Assembly (NCBI GenBank): GCA_028768545.1
Contig: CP054838.1
Location: 310,001-374,000 of the forward strand
Reading direction: 5' to 3'
DNA length: 64,000 bases
Origin: Desulfobacter sp.
GTDB lineage: Bacteria > Desulfobacterota > Desulfobacteria > Desulfobacterales > Desulfobacteraceae
A model generated the notes under the pieces. The model ran no database searches and had not been told where the DNA came from. It saw only the letters and a list, made by a program, of their open reading frames with translations. How positions within the stretch are numbered: position 1 is the first letter of the stretch; each line of letters begins with the position of its first letter. The position numbers and the translations under genes were made by a program. Shown here piece after piece: positions 36,665-46,619 of the stretch.

Positions 36665-38548
36665 TTATTTTGAATCATCCATCTTTAAAATCTGCATTTC
36701 GCAGCAATCGCAGTTAAAGATGACCCTGAATCTGGCCTTTTTATTTTCCAGAATCATGGGAGGGGGCAACTCTATTTTCTGATTTTTCTTCTTTCCCGCA
36801 CAAAGCCCCAGACCGTATCTGATACAATGTTTTGTGGTCATAACAGGGGCCAAAGGCCCGGGCAGGGAAAGTTCAAAGGCAGGCGCCAGAGTGGTGACCC
36901 CCCGTTTTTTGTAAAATTTTTCAGCAAGATGGTTGGCCACATTGGCCCTGAAATCCAGATCGGTTGAACCATAAAAAACCGACTCAGGCCGGACAGGGGC
37001 CTGAACCGGCGCATAGGCGTTGGCCCGCATCTCTTCCATGGCCAGGACAAGGTTGCGCCTGAGCAGGTTCAAATCCTTTGCCCGGAGAAAATAAGGCTCA
37101 GACTGGATTTCAAGACGGTTCATAAAAAAGATACTGGACCCCAGTTTTCCCAGCTGCTTTTGTATCACCTCCATGGCCCGGGCAGGATCCCGGGCAGGCT
37201 GTTTATCAATCTCGAGCAGTATTCTTGTTTGAATATTGTCCTGGTCCCGGGCATCGATTCCAACCCCCTGATCGGTTTCAAAAAAAACCATATCCAGAGG
37301 AATCCGCCGTTCTGACGTCCTGCCGGCCATCTGTTTTAAAAAGGCCTGGTCATGGTTGCGAAACAAAACAGCCCCGGGAAAAAGCCCTGTTTTCTTGGTT
37401 GAGGTTCTGCCCGGCAAAATCAAGCGGCCCTCGTTGTCCACCCGGTTGACATGGAATCCTGAAAGCTGCCCCTGTTTATCCAAAAAACATATCCCGTCGC
37501 CATTTTGCAGGTCATGGTCCCGGACAAGGCTTACCCATTCAGGGGTAATTTTTTTAACGGTTCCGATTTTTTCTCCCATTGATTTAGGGGTATTAAAGGA
37601 ATGAACCGGATGGCGGGACTTGAACAAATAATAATCCGTCTCTTTACGGTTAAAGGTTTTAACCGGGTCAGGGGTAAAAAAAAGCCGGGTTTCTCCCGAA
37701 GAGGCTTGGGTGAAACGAGCATCCTCCCCAAGAAGCTGATCCAGGCGGTTACGGTAAAATCCAACAATATTCTTCACATAGTTTATATTCTTGAGCCGGC
37801 CTTCGATTTTAAACGAGGTAATGCCGGCCCCTGCCAGGGCTGCCAGGTGATCCCCCCGGTTCATATCTTTGAGAGAGAGCAAATATTTATTTTCAGCCAG
37901 AACCCTGCCCTGGTCTGAACGAAGATTCCAGGGCAGACGGCAGGGCTGGCCGCATTCCCCCCGGTTGGCGCTCCTGTTGCCGATGGCAGCGCTCATATAG
38001 CATTGGCCCGAATATGACACACAAAGCGCGCCATGGACAAAGGTTTCCAGATCTATCCGCGTATTCCTGCGAATTTTCTCAATGGCGCCAATCCCCAGTT
38101 CCCTGGCCAGAATCACCCGGGAAAACCCGCTTTGCTCCAAAAATTTCACCTTTTCAGGGGTTCTGTTATCGGTCTGGGTACTGGCAAATAAGGGGATGGG
38201 CGGCAGGTCCATTTCCAGCAGCCCCATGTCCTGGATGATCAGGGCGTCCACCCCTGAATTCCAGGCCTGATCAATTAACGTCCGGGCCAATGCCAGCTCA
38301 TGGTCAAAAAGAAGGGTATTCAAGGCCAGATAGACCCTGGCAAAATATTTATGGGCATGGGCGCACAGGGCCTCAATATCAGCCATGGTGTTTCCGGCGG
38401 CTGCCCTTGCCCCGAATTGATTTGCCCCAATATATACGGCATCCGCCCCGTGGTTGATCGCTTCTTTGCCCAGTTCCAGATTCTTTGCCGGGGCCAGCAG
38501 CTCCAGAGGGTGGGGGGGATGACTTCCCCCTGTGTTTAGAGTATTCAT
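36665..38548 (-). CDS. U32 family peptidase-like protein (RNA hydroxylation type)
   Basis: 627 residues. The N-terminal U32 domain (about 15-290) includes LELLAPAKNLELGKEAINHG, DAVYIGANQFGARA and FVHGALCVSYSGQCYMSA with the Cys pattern of YhbU/TrhP/RlhA proteins, then GQPCRLPW. The C-terminal part has a DUF3656-like region and a terminal Cys-rich end (FNCDCCEMQ). Members with known roles hydroxylate tRNA or rRNA rather than cleave peptides; which one applies here is unclear. A single gene. Confidence 0.85.
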   Translation of the reverse strand: MNTLNTGGSHPPHPLELLAPAKNLELGKEAINHGADAVYIGANQFGARAAAGNTMADIEALCAHAHKYFARVYLALNTLLFDHELALARTLIDQAWNSGVDALIIQDMGLLEMDLPPIPLFASTQTDNRTPEKVKFLEQSGFSRVILARELGIGAIEKIRRNTRIDLETFVHGALCVSYSGQCYMSAAIGNRSANRGECGQPCRLPWNLRSDQGRVLAENKYLLSLKDMNRGDHLAALAGAGITSFKIEGRLKNINYVKNIVGFYRNRLDQLLGEDARFTQASSGETRLFFTPDPVKTFNRKETDYYLFKSRHPVHSFNTPKSMGEKIGTVKKITPEWVSLVRDHDLQNGDGICFLDKQGQLSGFHVNRVDNEGRLILPGRTSTKKTGLFPGAVLFRNHDQAFLKQMAGRTSERRIPLDMVFFETDQGVGIDARDQDNIQTRILLEIDKQPARDPARAMEVIQKQLGKLGSSIFFMNRLEIQSEPYFLRAKDLNLLRRNLVLAMEEMRANAYAPVQAPVRPESVFYGSTDLDFRANVANHLAEKFYKKRGVTTLAPAFELSLPGPLAPVMTTKHCIRYGLGLCAGKKKNQKIELPPPMILENKKARFRVIFNCDCCEMQILKMDDSK

Positions 38549-38613
38549 TTATCAAACATGACTCAGATTAAGGATTTGTCAACTCCTTGTCCATCTGCCG
38601 GCGCTTTGGTATA

Positions 38614-39359
38614 ATGTTTAAATTTGCACCTATTGTTAAGGATAACCCATTGGCCCCTTTTATTGCCATTGTCGCACATATCGATAAAAACCGCTCCAAT
38701 ATGCCGGCCGTCAGTATTCCAATCACCTATATCCATGCCATTGAACAGGCCGGGGGGATTCCCTATATCCTGCCCTTTACCCGGGATCTTTCCCTAATTC
38801 AGGAAATGGCCATGCCGGCCAGGGGATTTTTATTTCCCGGTAGATTTGACCTGGACCCGGCCTATTTTAATGAAGCGCCCATTTCCGAACTTGGAAGAGT
38901 GGACCGGGACCTTGATGAATTCCAGCTGGCGGTTCTAAATATTGCCATGGAAAAAAGGCTCCGGTACTGGGTATATGCCGGGGGGCCCAGGTCATTAATG
39001 TGGGCCTGGGCGGCAGCCTGTTCCAGGATATTCCCACCCAGTTCACCCGACCGGTGCTGGGCCATATGCAGCAAAAAATTCATTTCGGCACTGACCATCC
39101 CATAGACATTTTACCCCATACCCGACTCTATGAAATGTTCGGGCCAAGGCTCAATGTCAATTCCAGGCACCACCAGTCCATAAAGGCGCTTGGAAAAGGC
39201 CTGAAAATCTGTGCAAAGTCTCCGGACGGGGTCATTGAGGCGGCCGAGCATACCTGCCTTCCCATTGACCTGATTCAATGGCACCCGGAATTGATGATGA
39301 TGGCAAGCCAGGTCATGGCCCCTTTATTTGATTCTTTTATCAGCCAATCTGCTCTTTAA
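38614..39359 (+). pseudogene. Class I glutamine amidotransferase-like (PuuD type), frameshifted
   Basis: Frame 1 gives the peptidase C26 N-terminus (FIAIVAHIDKNRSNMPAVSI, YIHAIEQAGGIPYILPF, GFLFPGRFDLDPAYF). At about 38959-38964 one C is missing; restoring it gives VLGICRGAQVINVGLGGSLF with the nucleophile Cys, then HHQSIKALG and the Trp-His-Pro-Glu segment IQWHPELMM. The family hydrolyses gamma-glutamyl-GABA-like compounds. Start uncertain (ATG 38587, ATG 38614 or a TTG near 38650 after AAGG). The shift is either an error in the sequence or a real lesion. Confidence 0.75.
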
Positions 39360-39365
39360 AATTGT

Positions 39366-39980
39366 CTAGGCAATGGAAAGAACAGGTTCGGACCGAGCGT
39401 CAGCCAGAACAGGTTCGGGAAAAATCAAGTCTGCCAGCCACCCGGTTTCCATGAGGGGCCAGATTTTATTTTCCGCCCAGTCTGTCACCTCCGCCCCAAG
39501 ACAGGCAGATGAACGGTCAAAACTCTGCACATCCAGGGGATGCATCCTGGAAAGGCCTTTAAACACAGGGTCTTGGACCCCGAGTTTTGGGGCATGGGAC
39601 AAGAGAAAGAACAGGGCCACGGGCATGGCTGCCAAGTCATCCAGATGACTGCGGATAAAGGAAAATGCCTTTTTCGTGCTTCCGGTTCGGTCCGGTGCAA
39701 TACCGATGAACACCCCGTCATAGCCGGCAAGGTCCCTTAAGGGGTCGGATCGATCCACAATCTTGCACACCGTGGTCATGGCATTTTTCCGGTCAAATCC
39801 ATGGGCCATGGTTTTGACCGTCTCTGACAAGACATGGCCGGCGCCTGCACAGGCCACGAGCACACACCTCTTTTCAGGGAGAGGAACTATCTTGTCCAAA
39901 GCGTTTCCGCTATCTTTTCCCGAATCAATACTACGAGATAAAAACAGGGGAATCATTCCTGATGCATTCACATTTTCCAT
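39366..39980 (-). CDS. Flavodoxin-like protein of unknown function
   Basis: 204 residues. From about residue 38 it alternates strands and helices: RCVLVACAGAGHVLSETVKT, DRSDPLRDLAGYDGVFIGIA, MPVALFFLLSHAPKLG, similar in layout to HemG-like flavodoxin domains. The usual T/S-x-T-G-x-T phosphate loop is not clear (CAGAGHV here), so FMN binding is uncertain. No informative neighbours; convergent with the amidotransferase gene. Confidence 0.5.
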   Translation of the reverse strand: MENVNASGMIPLFLSRSIDSGKDSGNALDKIVPLPEKRCVLVACAGAGHVLSETVKTMAHGFDRKNAMTTVCKIVDRSDPLRDLAGYDGVFIGIAPDRTGSTKKAFSFIRSHLDDLAAMPVALFFLLSHAPKLGVQDPVFKGLSRMHPLDVQSFDRSSACLGAEVTDWAENKIWPLMETGWLADLIFPEPVLADARSEPVLSIA

Positions 39981-40130
39981 CGGCTGCCATCCTTGAGTTT
40001 TATTAAATCCTTGGATTACTAACCCTTTTTGACAATAGCCCCAGGCTAAGGGGAAAATATAAAAATTTGTTTATCGTCTTGTAAAACTTTGTAAATCAAT
40101 AGTAATAAAGAGAACAAAGGGAAAAGAGCC

Positions 40131-40820
40131 ATGACCCAGACACTTTTGATCATAGACGATGATATCAAGCTCATAGAGTTGCTTTTTGAATATTTTGGAG
40201 AAAACGGATTCCAGGTATCTGCCCTGGGGGAAGGGACCCAGGCCATAAAAACCATACGGGAAACAGCCCCGGATCTCATTATCCTGGATATTATGCTGCC
40301 CGGCAAGGACGGACTGACCGTTCTCAAAGAGATCAGAACTCAATTTTCAACCCCTGTCATCATGCTCACAGCCAAGGGGGATGACACCGATCGGATCGTT
40401 GGCCTGGAGCTGGGGGCGGATGACTACCTGCCCAAGCCCTTTAATCCCAGAGAACTTCTGGCCAGAATCCGGGCCATCTTAAGACGGCAGGACAGAACAG
40501 AGCCTATTGGGGAAGAAAGATTGATCCGCTCCGGGGATATGGTACTGAACCGGGCCGCCAGATCTTTGACCCTCCAGGACCGGGCAGTTGAATTATCCAC
40601 CACCGAGTTCAATATCCTTGAAGTCCTCATGAAAAACCCCAATGCGGTGCTCAGCCGGGACCAGATTATGAACATGGCCCAGGGCAAGGATTTCATGGCC
40701 TTTGACCGAAGTGTGGATATCCATATTTCAAAGCTCCGGGCCAAGATAGAAAAAGATCCTGCAGCTCCCGCGCGCATCAAGACGGTATGGGGAACAGGGT
40801 ATATGTTTGTGGACCTATAA
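40131..40820 (+). CDS. OmpR-family response regulator
   Basis: 229 residues. The receiver domain (1-115) has acidic pocket DDD at 9-11, phospho-Asp in IILDIMLPGKDG, Thr in MLTAKG and Lys in LPKPFNP. The C-terminal OmpR winged helix (130-228) ends RTVWGTGYMF-like (KTVWGTGYMFVDL). Overlaps the kinase gene (TAATG), so the pair is one CpxRA-like two-component system; targets unknown. Confidence 0.94.
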   Translation: MTQTLLIIDDDIKLIELLFEYFGENGFQVSALGEGTQAIKTIRETAPDLIILDIMLPGKDGLTVLKEIRTQFSTPVIMLTAKGDDTDRIVGLELGADDYLPKPFNPRELLARIRAILRRQDRTEPIGEERLIRSGDMVLNRAARSLTLQDRAVELSTTEFNILEVLMKNPNAVLSRDQIMNMAQGKDFMAFDRSVDIHISKLRAKIEKDPAAPARIKTVWGTGYMFVDL

Positions 40821-42169
40821 TGAAGATCAGGCGGCTGTATACCAAAATCCTGGTCTCCTTTCTCGGGCTGCTCCTGGTCACCATTGTCCTGATCCTGGTT
40901 TTATTTATTTTAACCGCGGGAAAATCTTACAAAGACCTGCTGGACCAGCAGACCTTTTCAAAACTCCAGATTGTCCGGTCAAGGGTTCAGGAAACCATTG
41001 ACCTGCATCCGGACCAGCCTGTGACAAACAACCCGGATCTTCTCAAGCTGTTTAACACCTTTTCCTCCCTGTTTGAGGTAAAAATATGGATTACCGATCC
41101 CGGGGAAACCGTTTTATTCAAGACCTTTGAAGGTCAGACAGGCATGCCCGTGAAAGGGGTTCACCGCCAGGTGCACCACGAAAACGGAATCACCCTGTAT
41201 CATTTTGTCCTCAAGTGGATCAAGTACTATGCCACCATTCCCATCCGGTCGGGCAAAGACGAACTCCGCCTTCACCTCTACTATGATACCCGGCACCCGG
41301 ATCACCCCGAAGGTCTTTTTTTCATGGGTATTCTCATCATCGGAGGAGTGGTGGCCCTTTTGGTCGTTCCCATGGCCTCTTTGATTACCCTGAGGATCAA
41401 CCGGCTCAACCGGTCAGCCATTGAATTTGCAGATGGGAATCTGGCCGTAAGGACCCACATCCAGGGGCACGATGAAATTGCCAAACTCGGGGATTCGTTC
41501 AACCACATGGCCGCCCGGCTGGAAACCCTGATTCACAATGCCAAAGAACTCACCGCCAATGTCTCCCACGAGCTGCGTTCACCCCTGGCCCGGCTGAGGG
41601 TGTCCAAGGAACTCATCCAGGACAAACTGGACCAGGACGGAGCCAGGGCAGATATCCAGAACCTGGATACCCTGGTAGAGGAAATGCTGGCCTTGTCCAA
41701 AATGAATTACCAGGAGTCTTCCCTGGCCAGGGAGACCTTCAGCTTTGCACAATTTTTGGACCAAGAAATTCTCTCCTACCAGCCCTTGTTACAGCAAAAC
41801 AAGCTCACCCTGGACCTGGACGTACAAGGGGCAGTCGAGGTAAACCAGGATAAATCCGTTCTCAAATCCGTATTGTCCAACCTTTTAGACAATGCCGTCA
41901 AATACACGGATTCCGGAAAAACCATCCGTGTCCATGCCCGGCCCGGCAAGAAAAAAGGGCTCAAATTTTCGGTGACCACCCCGGGAAAGCCCCTGTCAAA
42001 AGAGGATCTTGATAAATTATTCAACCCTTTTTTCAGGGTCTCAGGCCAATTGGCACCCGGATCCGGCCTGGGCCTGACCATTGCCAAAAAACAGGTAAAT
42101 CGCTGCCAGGGAAAAATCCAGGCCCAGAATACGGACCAGGGGCTTTGTCTGTCTGTGAGTCTGCCGTAA
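40820..42169 (+). CDS. Sensor histidine kinase (CpxA/EnvZ-like)
   Basis: 449 residues from ATG 40820. The topology is helix (about 10-32), periplasmic domain (33-165), helix (166-190) and HAMP (190-240, ending DEIAKLGDSFNHMAARLE). HisKA follows with phospho-His in NVSHELRSPLARL, then HATPase with NLLDNAVKYTDSG and GSGLGLTIAK. The usual DxGxG box is degenerate (VTTPGKPLSK). Pairs with the regulator just upstream. Confidence 0.92.
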   Translation: MKIRRLYTKILVSFLGLLLVTIVLILVLFILTAGKSYKDLLDQQTFSKLQIVRSRVQETIDLHPDQPVTNNPDLLKLFNTFSSLFEVKIWITDPGETVLFKTFEGQTGMPVKGVHRQVHHENGITLYHFVLKWIKYYATIPIRSGKDELRLHLYYDTRHPDHPEGLFFMGILIIGGVVALLVVPMASLITLRINRLNRSAIEFADGNLAVRTHIQGHDEIAKLGDSFNHMAARLETLIHNAKELTANVSHELRSPLARLRVSKELIQDKLDQDGARADIQNLDTLVEEMLALSKMNYQESSLARETFSFAQFLDQEILSYQPLLQQNKLTLDLDVQGAVEVNQDKSVLKSVLSNLLDNAVKYTDSGKTIRVHARPGKKKGLKFSVTTPGKPLSKEDLDKLFNPFFRVSGQLAPGSGLGLTIAKKQVNRCQGKIQAQNTDQGLCLSVSLP

Positions 42170-42170
42170 A

Positions 42171-42199
42171 AAAAGCCCTGACCATGGATCAGGGCTTTT
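42171..42199 (+). terminator. Terminator after the two-component operon
   Basis: Perfect 11-bp stem AAAAGCCCTGA / TCAGGGCTTTT with a 7-nt loop, directly after the kinase stop. The symmetrical ends (A run and T run) could let it serve the convergent asd gene too. Confidence 0.85.
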
Positions 42200-42235
42200 G
42201 ACGATCAAAAAAAATTCACCTTGCCCTAAACCGGG

Positions 42236-43342
42236 CTAAAGAATAATATTTAAAATTCTGCGTAAGGGTTCTGCCGCTCCCCAGAGCAATTGGTCTCCCA
42301 CGGAAAAAGCCGTGAGAAAATCATCCCCAAGACTCATCTTCCTGACCCGTCCCACAGGCACGGTCAGGGTGCCGGTGACAGAGGCCGGAGTCAATTGGGC
42401 AATGCTGTCTTCCTTGGTATTGGGCACCAGCTTCACCCATCGGTTGTTGGCGGCCAGGGCCCCATTGATATCGTCTAAGGGGATATCCTTTTTCAGCTTA
42501 ATGGTAAAGGCCTGGGAATGGCAGCGCATGGACCCGATGCGGACGCATTGGCCATCGATGGGAATGGGGGCGTCAGACCTGCCCAGGATCTTATTGGTTT
42601 CCACAAACCCCTTCCACTCCTCCCGGGTCTGACCGTTTTCCATGGCCCGGTCAATCCAGGGAATCAGGCTGGCACCCAGGGGAACCGCCCAGTTGTCCAC
42701 GGGGAATTCTTTGGACCGGATGGTCCGGGTCACATTCCGGTCCAAATCCAGAATGGCTGAACCGGGATTGTCCAGAACCGGAGCGGCCTGGTCTCCAATG
42801 GCCCTCATCTGGGCCACGAGTTCTTCCATGTTTTTGGCGCCCGCTCCGGAGGCGGCCTGGTAGGTCATTGAGGTCACCCATTCAACAAAATCATTTTCAA
42901 AGAGCCCGCCAAGGGCCATGAGCATGAGGGAAACCGTGCAGTTGCCGCCGATATAATTTTTGATCCCCCTGGCAAGGCCCTCTTCGATCACACTAAGATT
43001 CACCGGATCCAGAACAATGATACTCTGATCATCCATTCTCAGGGTGGAGGCCGCATCAATCCAGTAGCCTTTCCAGCCTTTTTCCGCAAGCTTGGGGCGG
43101 ATTGCTTCAGTATATGACCCGCCCTGGCAGGAAACCACAATATCCATCTCCATCAGGGTATCGATATCATGGGCATCAATGAGGGCCGGCACGTCTTTAC
43201 CCACATCAGGTGCCTTTTGTCCGGCCTGGGAGGTGGTAAAGAAAACCGGGGTAAATTGTTCAAAATCATTTTCCGCCATCATTCTTTCCATAAGCACAGA
43301 ACCTACCATGCCCCGCCAGCCGACCATTCCTACTTTTTTCAT
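42236..43342 (-). CDS. asd: Aspartate-semialdehyde dehydrogenase
   Basis: 368 residues from ATG 43342 (after GGAGGAAAGG; the frame is open to 43372 without an RBS). NADP-binding start [20 protein letters not shown], catalytic Cys in [13 protein letters not shown] and substrate-binding [10 protein letters not shown], all of the AsdA (Gram-negative, E. coli-like) class. Makes aspartate semialdehyde for lysine, threonine and methionine. Confidence 0.96.
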   Translation of the reverse strand: MKKVGMVGWRGMVGSVLMERMMAENDFEQFTPVFFTTSQAGQKAPDVGKDVPALIDAHDIDTLMEMDIVVSCQGGSYTEAIRPKLAEKGWKGYWIDAASTLRMDDQSIIVLDPVNLSVIEEGLARGIKNYIGGNCTVSLMLMALGGLFENDFVEWVTSMTYQAASGAGAKNMEELVAQMRAIGDQAAPVLDNPGSAILDLDRNVTRTIRSKEFPVDNWAVPLGASLIPWIDRAMENGQTREEWKGFVETNKILGRSDAPIPIDGQCVRIGSMRCHSQAFTIKLKKDIPLDDINGALAANNRWVKLVPNTKEDSIAQLTPASVTGTLTVPVGRVRKMSLGDDFLTAFSVGDQLLWGAAEPLRRILNIIL

Positions 43343-43389
43343 TTCCTTTCCTCCAGATCCAATGGAATACATTTGAGTTAAAACCTAAT

Positions 43390-43590
43390 CTATACCTGTT
43401 TTTTTCTAAAGATTCCATAGGCCGGCAAAATAATTTCAGAACCAATGCAGATAAGATCCATGAACGGCCCGTGCCGCGGGAAAAATTCCATCTCTTCCAA
43501 ATACGTTTTCTTCCTACCTATTTTATCCATAACCGGATCCCCCCGGAATCCATATGCAATCGTCCTGTAAACAATTTTCCCTCTTATCAT
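43390..43590 (-). CDS. Small hypothetical ORF
   Basis: 66 codons (MIRGKIVYRTIAYGFRGDP...), with GGG 7 nt before the ATG. No family recognised, composition unremarkable. It is the only candidate in the 43343-43757 gap, which otherwise holds the AT-rich upstream region of the secreted-protein operon. May be chance. Confidence 0.25.
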   Translation of the reverse strand: MIRGKIVYRTIAYGFRGDPVMDKIGRKKTYLEEMEFFPRHGPFMDLICIGSEIILPAYGIFRKKQV

Positions 43591-43757
43591 GTTTTTTCCC
43601 TGTTACCCCAAAACATCATGGCGAAATAAAAGACTCATCTCATCGCCTAAAACCGACTAATCATTAACAGCACTTACCTGGCTTTATATAGTAAATTCGA
43701 CCATCTAAAATTAACGATCCTTTAACCCTTGGCGTTTCAAGTGCAGGAGGTCTTCTC

Positions 43758-45065
43758 ATGAAATTAAACAGATTGTTTTTAATTTTCCTGGTATTCATAT
43801 GCTGTGTTTCAATTACGCCCTTAGCCCTGGCAGAAATGGAGGGGCAGTCTCCCATGGGAGAGTCCTCAGGCTCTGGCGCCTCCAATGATTTCATGAAAGA
43901 ACTCATGGGCCTTCTCAGCGAAGGTATTGACGAATTTATCGGAAACTATAAAGGACGTCTCGGCGATATAAAACTATTAGATCGCCGGGGAAACAAAATT
44001 GTCCTTGAGGTGACCTATGATAATGTAAAACGCAGCGATAATGTCCATGTTCAAGGGGAAGTCAGGCAATTCGGCGAAAAACTTGAGGGATTTCAGAACA
44101 CCCTTTCCGCTGTAACCGGACGCCACGGCAAGGCAAGGCTGACCATCGGCTGGAATTCGGCCGGGGAAGATGACGGGTGGGGAACCACGTCCTCCCAGGT
44201 CCAGTCAGACCAGATCCGGCTTTTCCTGATCAGGGGGACCAACCCGGACCGCCCCTTTGGAGAAATTATCTACGATCTGCCAAAGGTGTGGACAAATTCC
44301 AGTGACCCGGACCAGGAAACCATGACTGCCGGAAATGACTCGGCCCAGGAAAGCGACGGGATAGAGCTTGAAGAAGGCCAGGCCGTGGCAGACTCGGGCG
44401 GTGCGGCCAGTGCTCCTTCCCCTGGTTTTGTAAAACCGGGCATGGTTCTCAAACCCCATATCCCCCAGGCCGCCGGAACTGCAGCCGTGGCATCTGCCCA
44501 GCCAGCACCTCCCACAGCGGCCAGGACGGTGACCCAGGTCACGCCTGGGGCGACCATGGCCATGCCGGTCAAGACAGTCAAAACCTATGACCTGTATAAA
44601 AACGCACGATTTGCAAAGTGGAAAAGCAAGGCAGGCGCTCTGCCATATCCCGGAAAAACCAATGACAAGCGGGGCTTTGTCCGGCAGATACCCAAAGCGG
44701 CCTTGAGCACGGGCAACACCGCCATCAGCCTGCTTCAGACCCATCCCCAGTGGACGCCCGGAGGATGGATACAAGGAGTTTATCCTGCCATAATCCTGGG
44801 CCCCAACCTTCACTTTAAATCAGTGGTCGGCTTTCTCAAAGGGGCCAGCAGATCAGACGGGGCAACCTTTTTGGTCTCGGTCAAGACCGGCACCAAAACC
44901 CACAGACTGGCAAGCAAAAGGGTGAGAGTCAATACCTATGCGAGTATAGATGCTGATCTTTCCCGCTGGGCAGGCCAAAAAGTTCAGATCAGCATTCTGG
45001 TCCACACCGGAAAAACCAGTACCCAGGACTGGGCTGTATGGGTAAAACCCAGACTGACCCAATAA
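43758..45065 (+). CDS. Secreted protein with C-terminal beta-sandwich-like domain, first gene of paralog operon
   Basis: 435 residues with signal peptide (LNRLFLIFLVFICCVSITPL-ALA-EM). The N-terminal half (about 50-190) is a conserved-looking alpha/beta domain (KGRLGDIKLLDRRGNKIVLE). A Pro/Ala-rich linker (about 210-275) and a C-terminal module (about 275-435) of jelly-roll type follow (GGWIQGVYPAIILGPNLHFK, ADLSRWAGQKVQISILVHTG). It lacks the YYLP motif of the downstream genes. The ATG follows AGGAGG. Role unknown; probably periplasmic or cell-surface. Confidence 0.75.
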   Translation: MKLNRLFLIFLVFICCVSITPLALAEMEGQSPMGESSGSGASNDFMKELMGLLSEGIDEFIGNYKGRLGDIKLLDRRGNKIVLEVTYDNVKRSDNVHVQGEVRQFGEKLEGFQNTLSAVTGRHGKARLTIGWNSAGEDDGWGTTSSQVQSDQIRLFLIRGTNPDRPFGEIIYDLPKVWTNSSDPDQETMTAGNDSAQESDGIELEEGQAVADSGGAASAPSPGFVKPGMVLKPHIPQAAGTAAVASAQPAPPTAARTVTQVTPGATMAMPVKTVKTYDLYKNARFAKWKSKAGALPYPGKTNDKRGFVRQIPKAALSTGNTAISLLQTHPQWTPGGWIQGVYPAIILGPNLHFKSVVGFLKGASRSDGATFLVSVKTGTKTHRLASKRVRVNTYASIDADLSRWAGQKVQISILVHTGKTSTQDWAVWVKPRLTQ

Positions 45066-45137
45066 GCCAAGGATTTAATTTCTCACCATAAAATTAAAAT
45101 ACCCATAATTTTAGGACATTTTCTCCGGAGGCCTATG

Positions 45138-46619
45138 ATGCGTTGTTTTATTTTTCTTTTGCTCTGTCATTCTCTTGTTCTGGCATCCCCCTGTTTCGGG
45201 GCAGATACCAGCCCCCAGCTCAACACCTTTAAACTGGCACAGCCCATCAAGGTCCGCCAGTTTAAGCCTGTAACCGCCGTCATGATCAAGCAGCCGCCAA
45301 AGCTCAACCTCAAATTGCGCCCCCTGGTCCCGCCGGCCCCTGTAAAACCCCAGGGACCGGATCCTAAGGCCTCTGTTGACCTGGCCGATATCATTGATGA
45401 TGCCGCCCTTTTAGAGGATCTTTCCGTCACCTGCGGCTGGGACCCCCACCTCATCTTCCAGGACAAGGCAGCCGGCAATGTCTTTTATTATCTTCCCAAA
45501 GAATTTCGCCTGGTCCACAAGCAGGGCACAGGATACGGACTCAATGTCCAGTACAACCACCTTAAAAAAGATGAGGGGCCCTCGGTCATGCTGACCGCAG
45601 AACTTGCCGCCCCCCATCATCCAGGGGACATTGCCCTGCTCAAAAGTATATTAAAGCAGGCCTTTGACCTTAAGCCCGGTGACAAACTCATCTTAAAATC
45701 CATCTCCGGAATCGGGGCAACCGCAGATGTTCAGACCATGGCGGCAGGACTCTCCCTGACCCCGGAAAGAATCAATCTGACCCTGCCCTCCCACCTTAAA
45801 AAATCCTTCAGGCTGACCCTGCTTCTGGACCCGGATGAAACCGAAGAGGTTCTGGCCCAGATTAAAAGGGAAGGGCTTACCGGCAACCTCATGGTCATGG
45901 TGGGAGAAGCCTCTGTACCTGTTCCCATTTTACTCCAATACTTAAGTTTTACCGGAAAAAAAACAAACGGGTTTTTCCAATGGACCGAAAACCGCCCCCT
46001 TGGAGTGCTTAAAAATATCACCCCCTTTCCCATCACCCTTGAATCCATCAACGGGTACGCAGTCAAGGGAGGAAATCTCAAACGGATCTCCAAAACCCTC
46101 AAGCCCTCCACCCTTTCTCCGGGCAAAGAAAAATCATTTAAACTTCCCCCTGCATCCAAGGTCCTGGGTCCCAACATCATGATGGCCTGGCTGGGATCCT
46201 CTCTGGACACGGGATGTACGGACTGTATCAAAGGCATTGACCATGATGTTCGCAAGGGTGTGGGAACGGCAGCAGGCAGTCCCATTAAATTGGAGGCCAT
46301 TCCTTCGGTATTTGAGGATCTTGAAATCTACAAAATTATTGTCCAGATCAAAAGCCCTTATTTTGCGGCAGAACCCGGTACCGTGGCCGTGAGGGAAACC
46401 CAGCTGACCCAGGAGGAAAACACCAGCCAGGAAATTGTCATTTACCAGCCCCAGGGAAAGGGGGAAGACCCCCTTTTATTCCGGTACAAAATCAAGCTGA
46501 TCACCAATGAGGGCACTGCCATGGTCCAGGATCTCTGGACCGATGCCAGAACACTGAGCTGCTTTTTCGGATCAAGCCAGCTTGAACCCTTTATGGACAC
46601 TGCCGGGACCCAGGAATGA
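45138..46619 (+). CDS. Secreted YYLP-motif protein, gene 2
   Basis: 493 residues from ATG 45138 (GGAGG six nt upstream; ATG 45135 is the alternative). Signal peptide RCFIFLLLCHSLVLAS-PCFGA, Pro-rich segment (LVPPAPVKPQGP), then VFYYLPKEFRLV at about 116-127, the motif shared by the operon. The rest is beta-rich (MVMVGEASVPVPILLQYLSF). No enzyme motif seen. Its stop overlaps the next start (ATGA at 46616). Confidence 0.7.
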   Translation: MRCFIFLLLCHSLVLASPCFGADTSPQLNTFKLAQPIKVRQFKPVTAVMIKQPPKLNLKLRPLVPPAPVKPQGPDPKASVDLADIIDDAALLEDLSVTCGWDPHLIFQDKAAGNVFYYLPKEFRLVHKQGTGYGLNVQYNHLKKDEGPSVMLTAELAAPHHPGDIALLKSILKQAFDLKPGDKLILKSISGIGATADVQTMAAGLSLTPERINLTLPSHLKKSFRLTLLLDPDETEEVLAQIKREGLTGNLMVMVGEASVPVPILLQYLSFTGKKTNGFFQWTENRPLGVLKNITPFPITLESINGYAVKGGNLKRISKTLKPSTLSPGKEKSFKLPPASKVLGPNIMMAWLGSSLDTGCTDCIKGIDHDVRKGVGTAAGSPIKLEAIPSVFEDLEIYKIIVQIKSPYFAAEPGTVAVRETQLTQEENTSQEIVIYQPQGKGEDPLLFRYKIKLITNEGTAMVQDLWTDARTLSCFFGSSQLEPFMDTAGTQE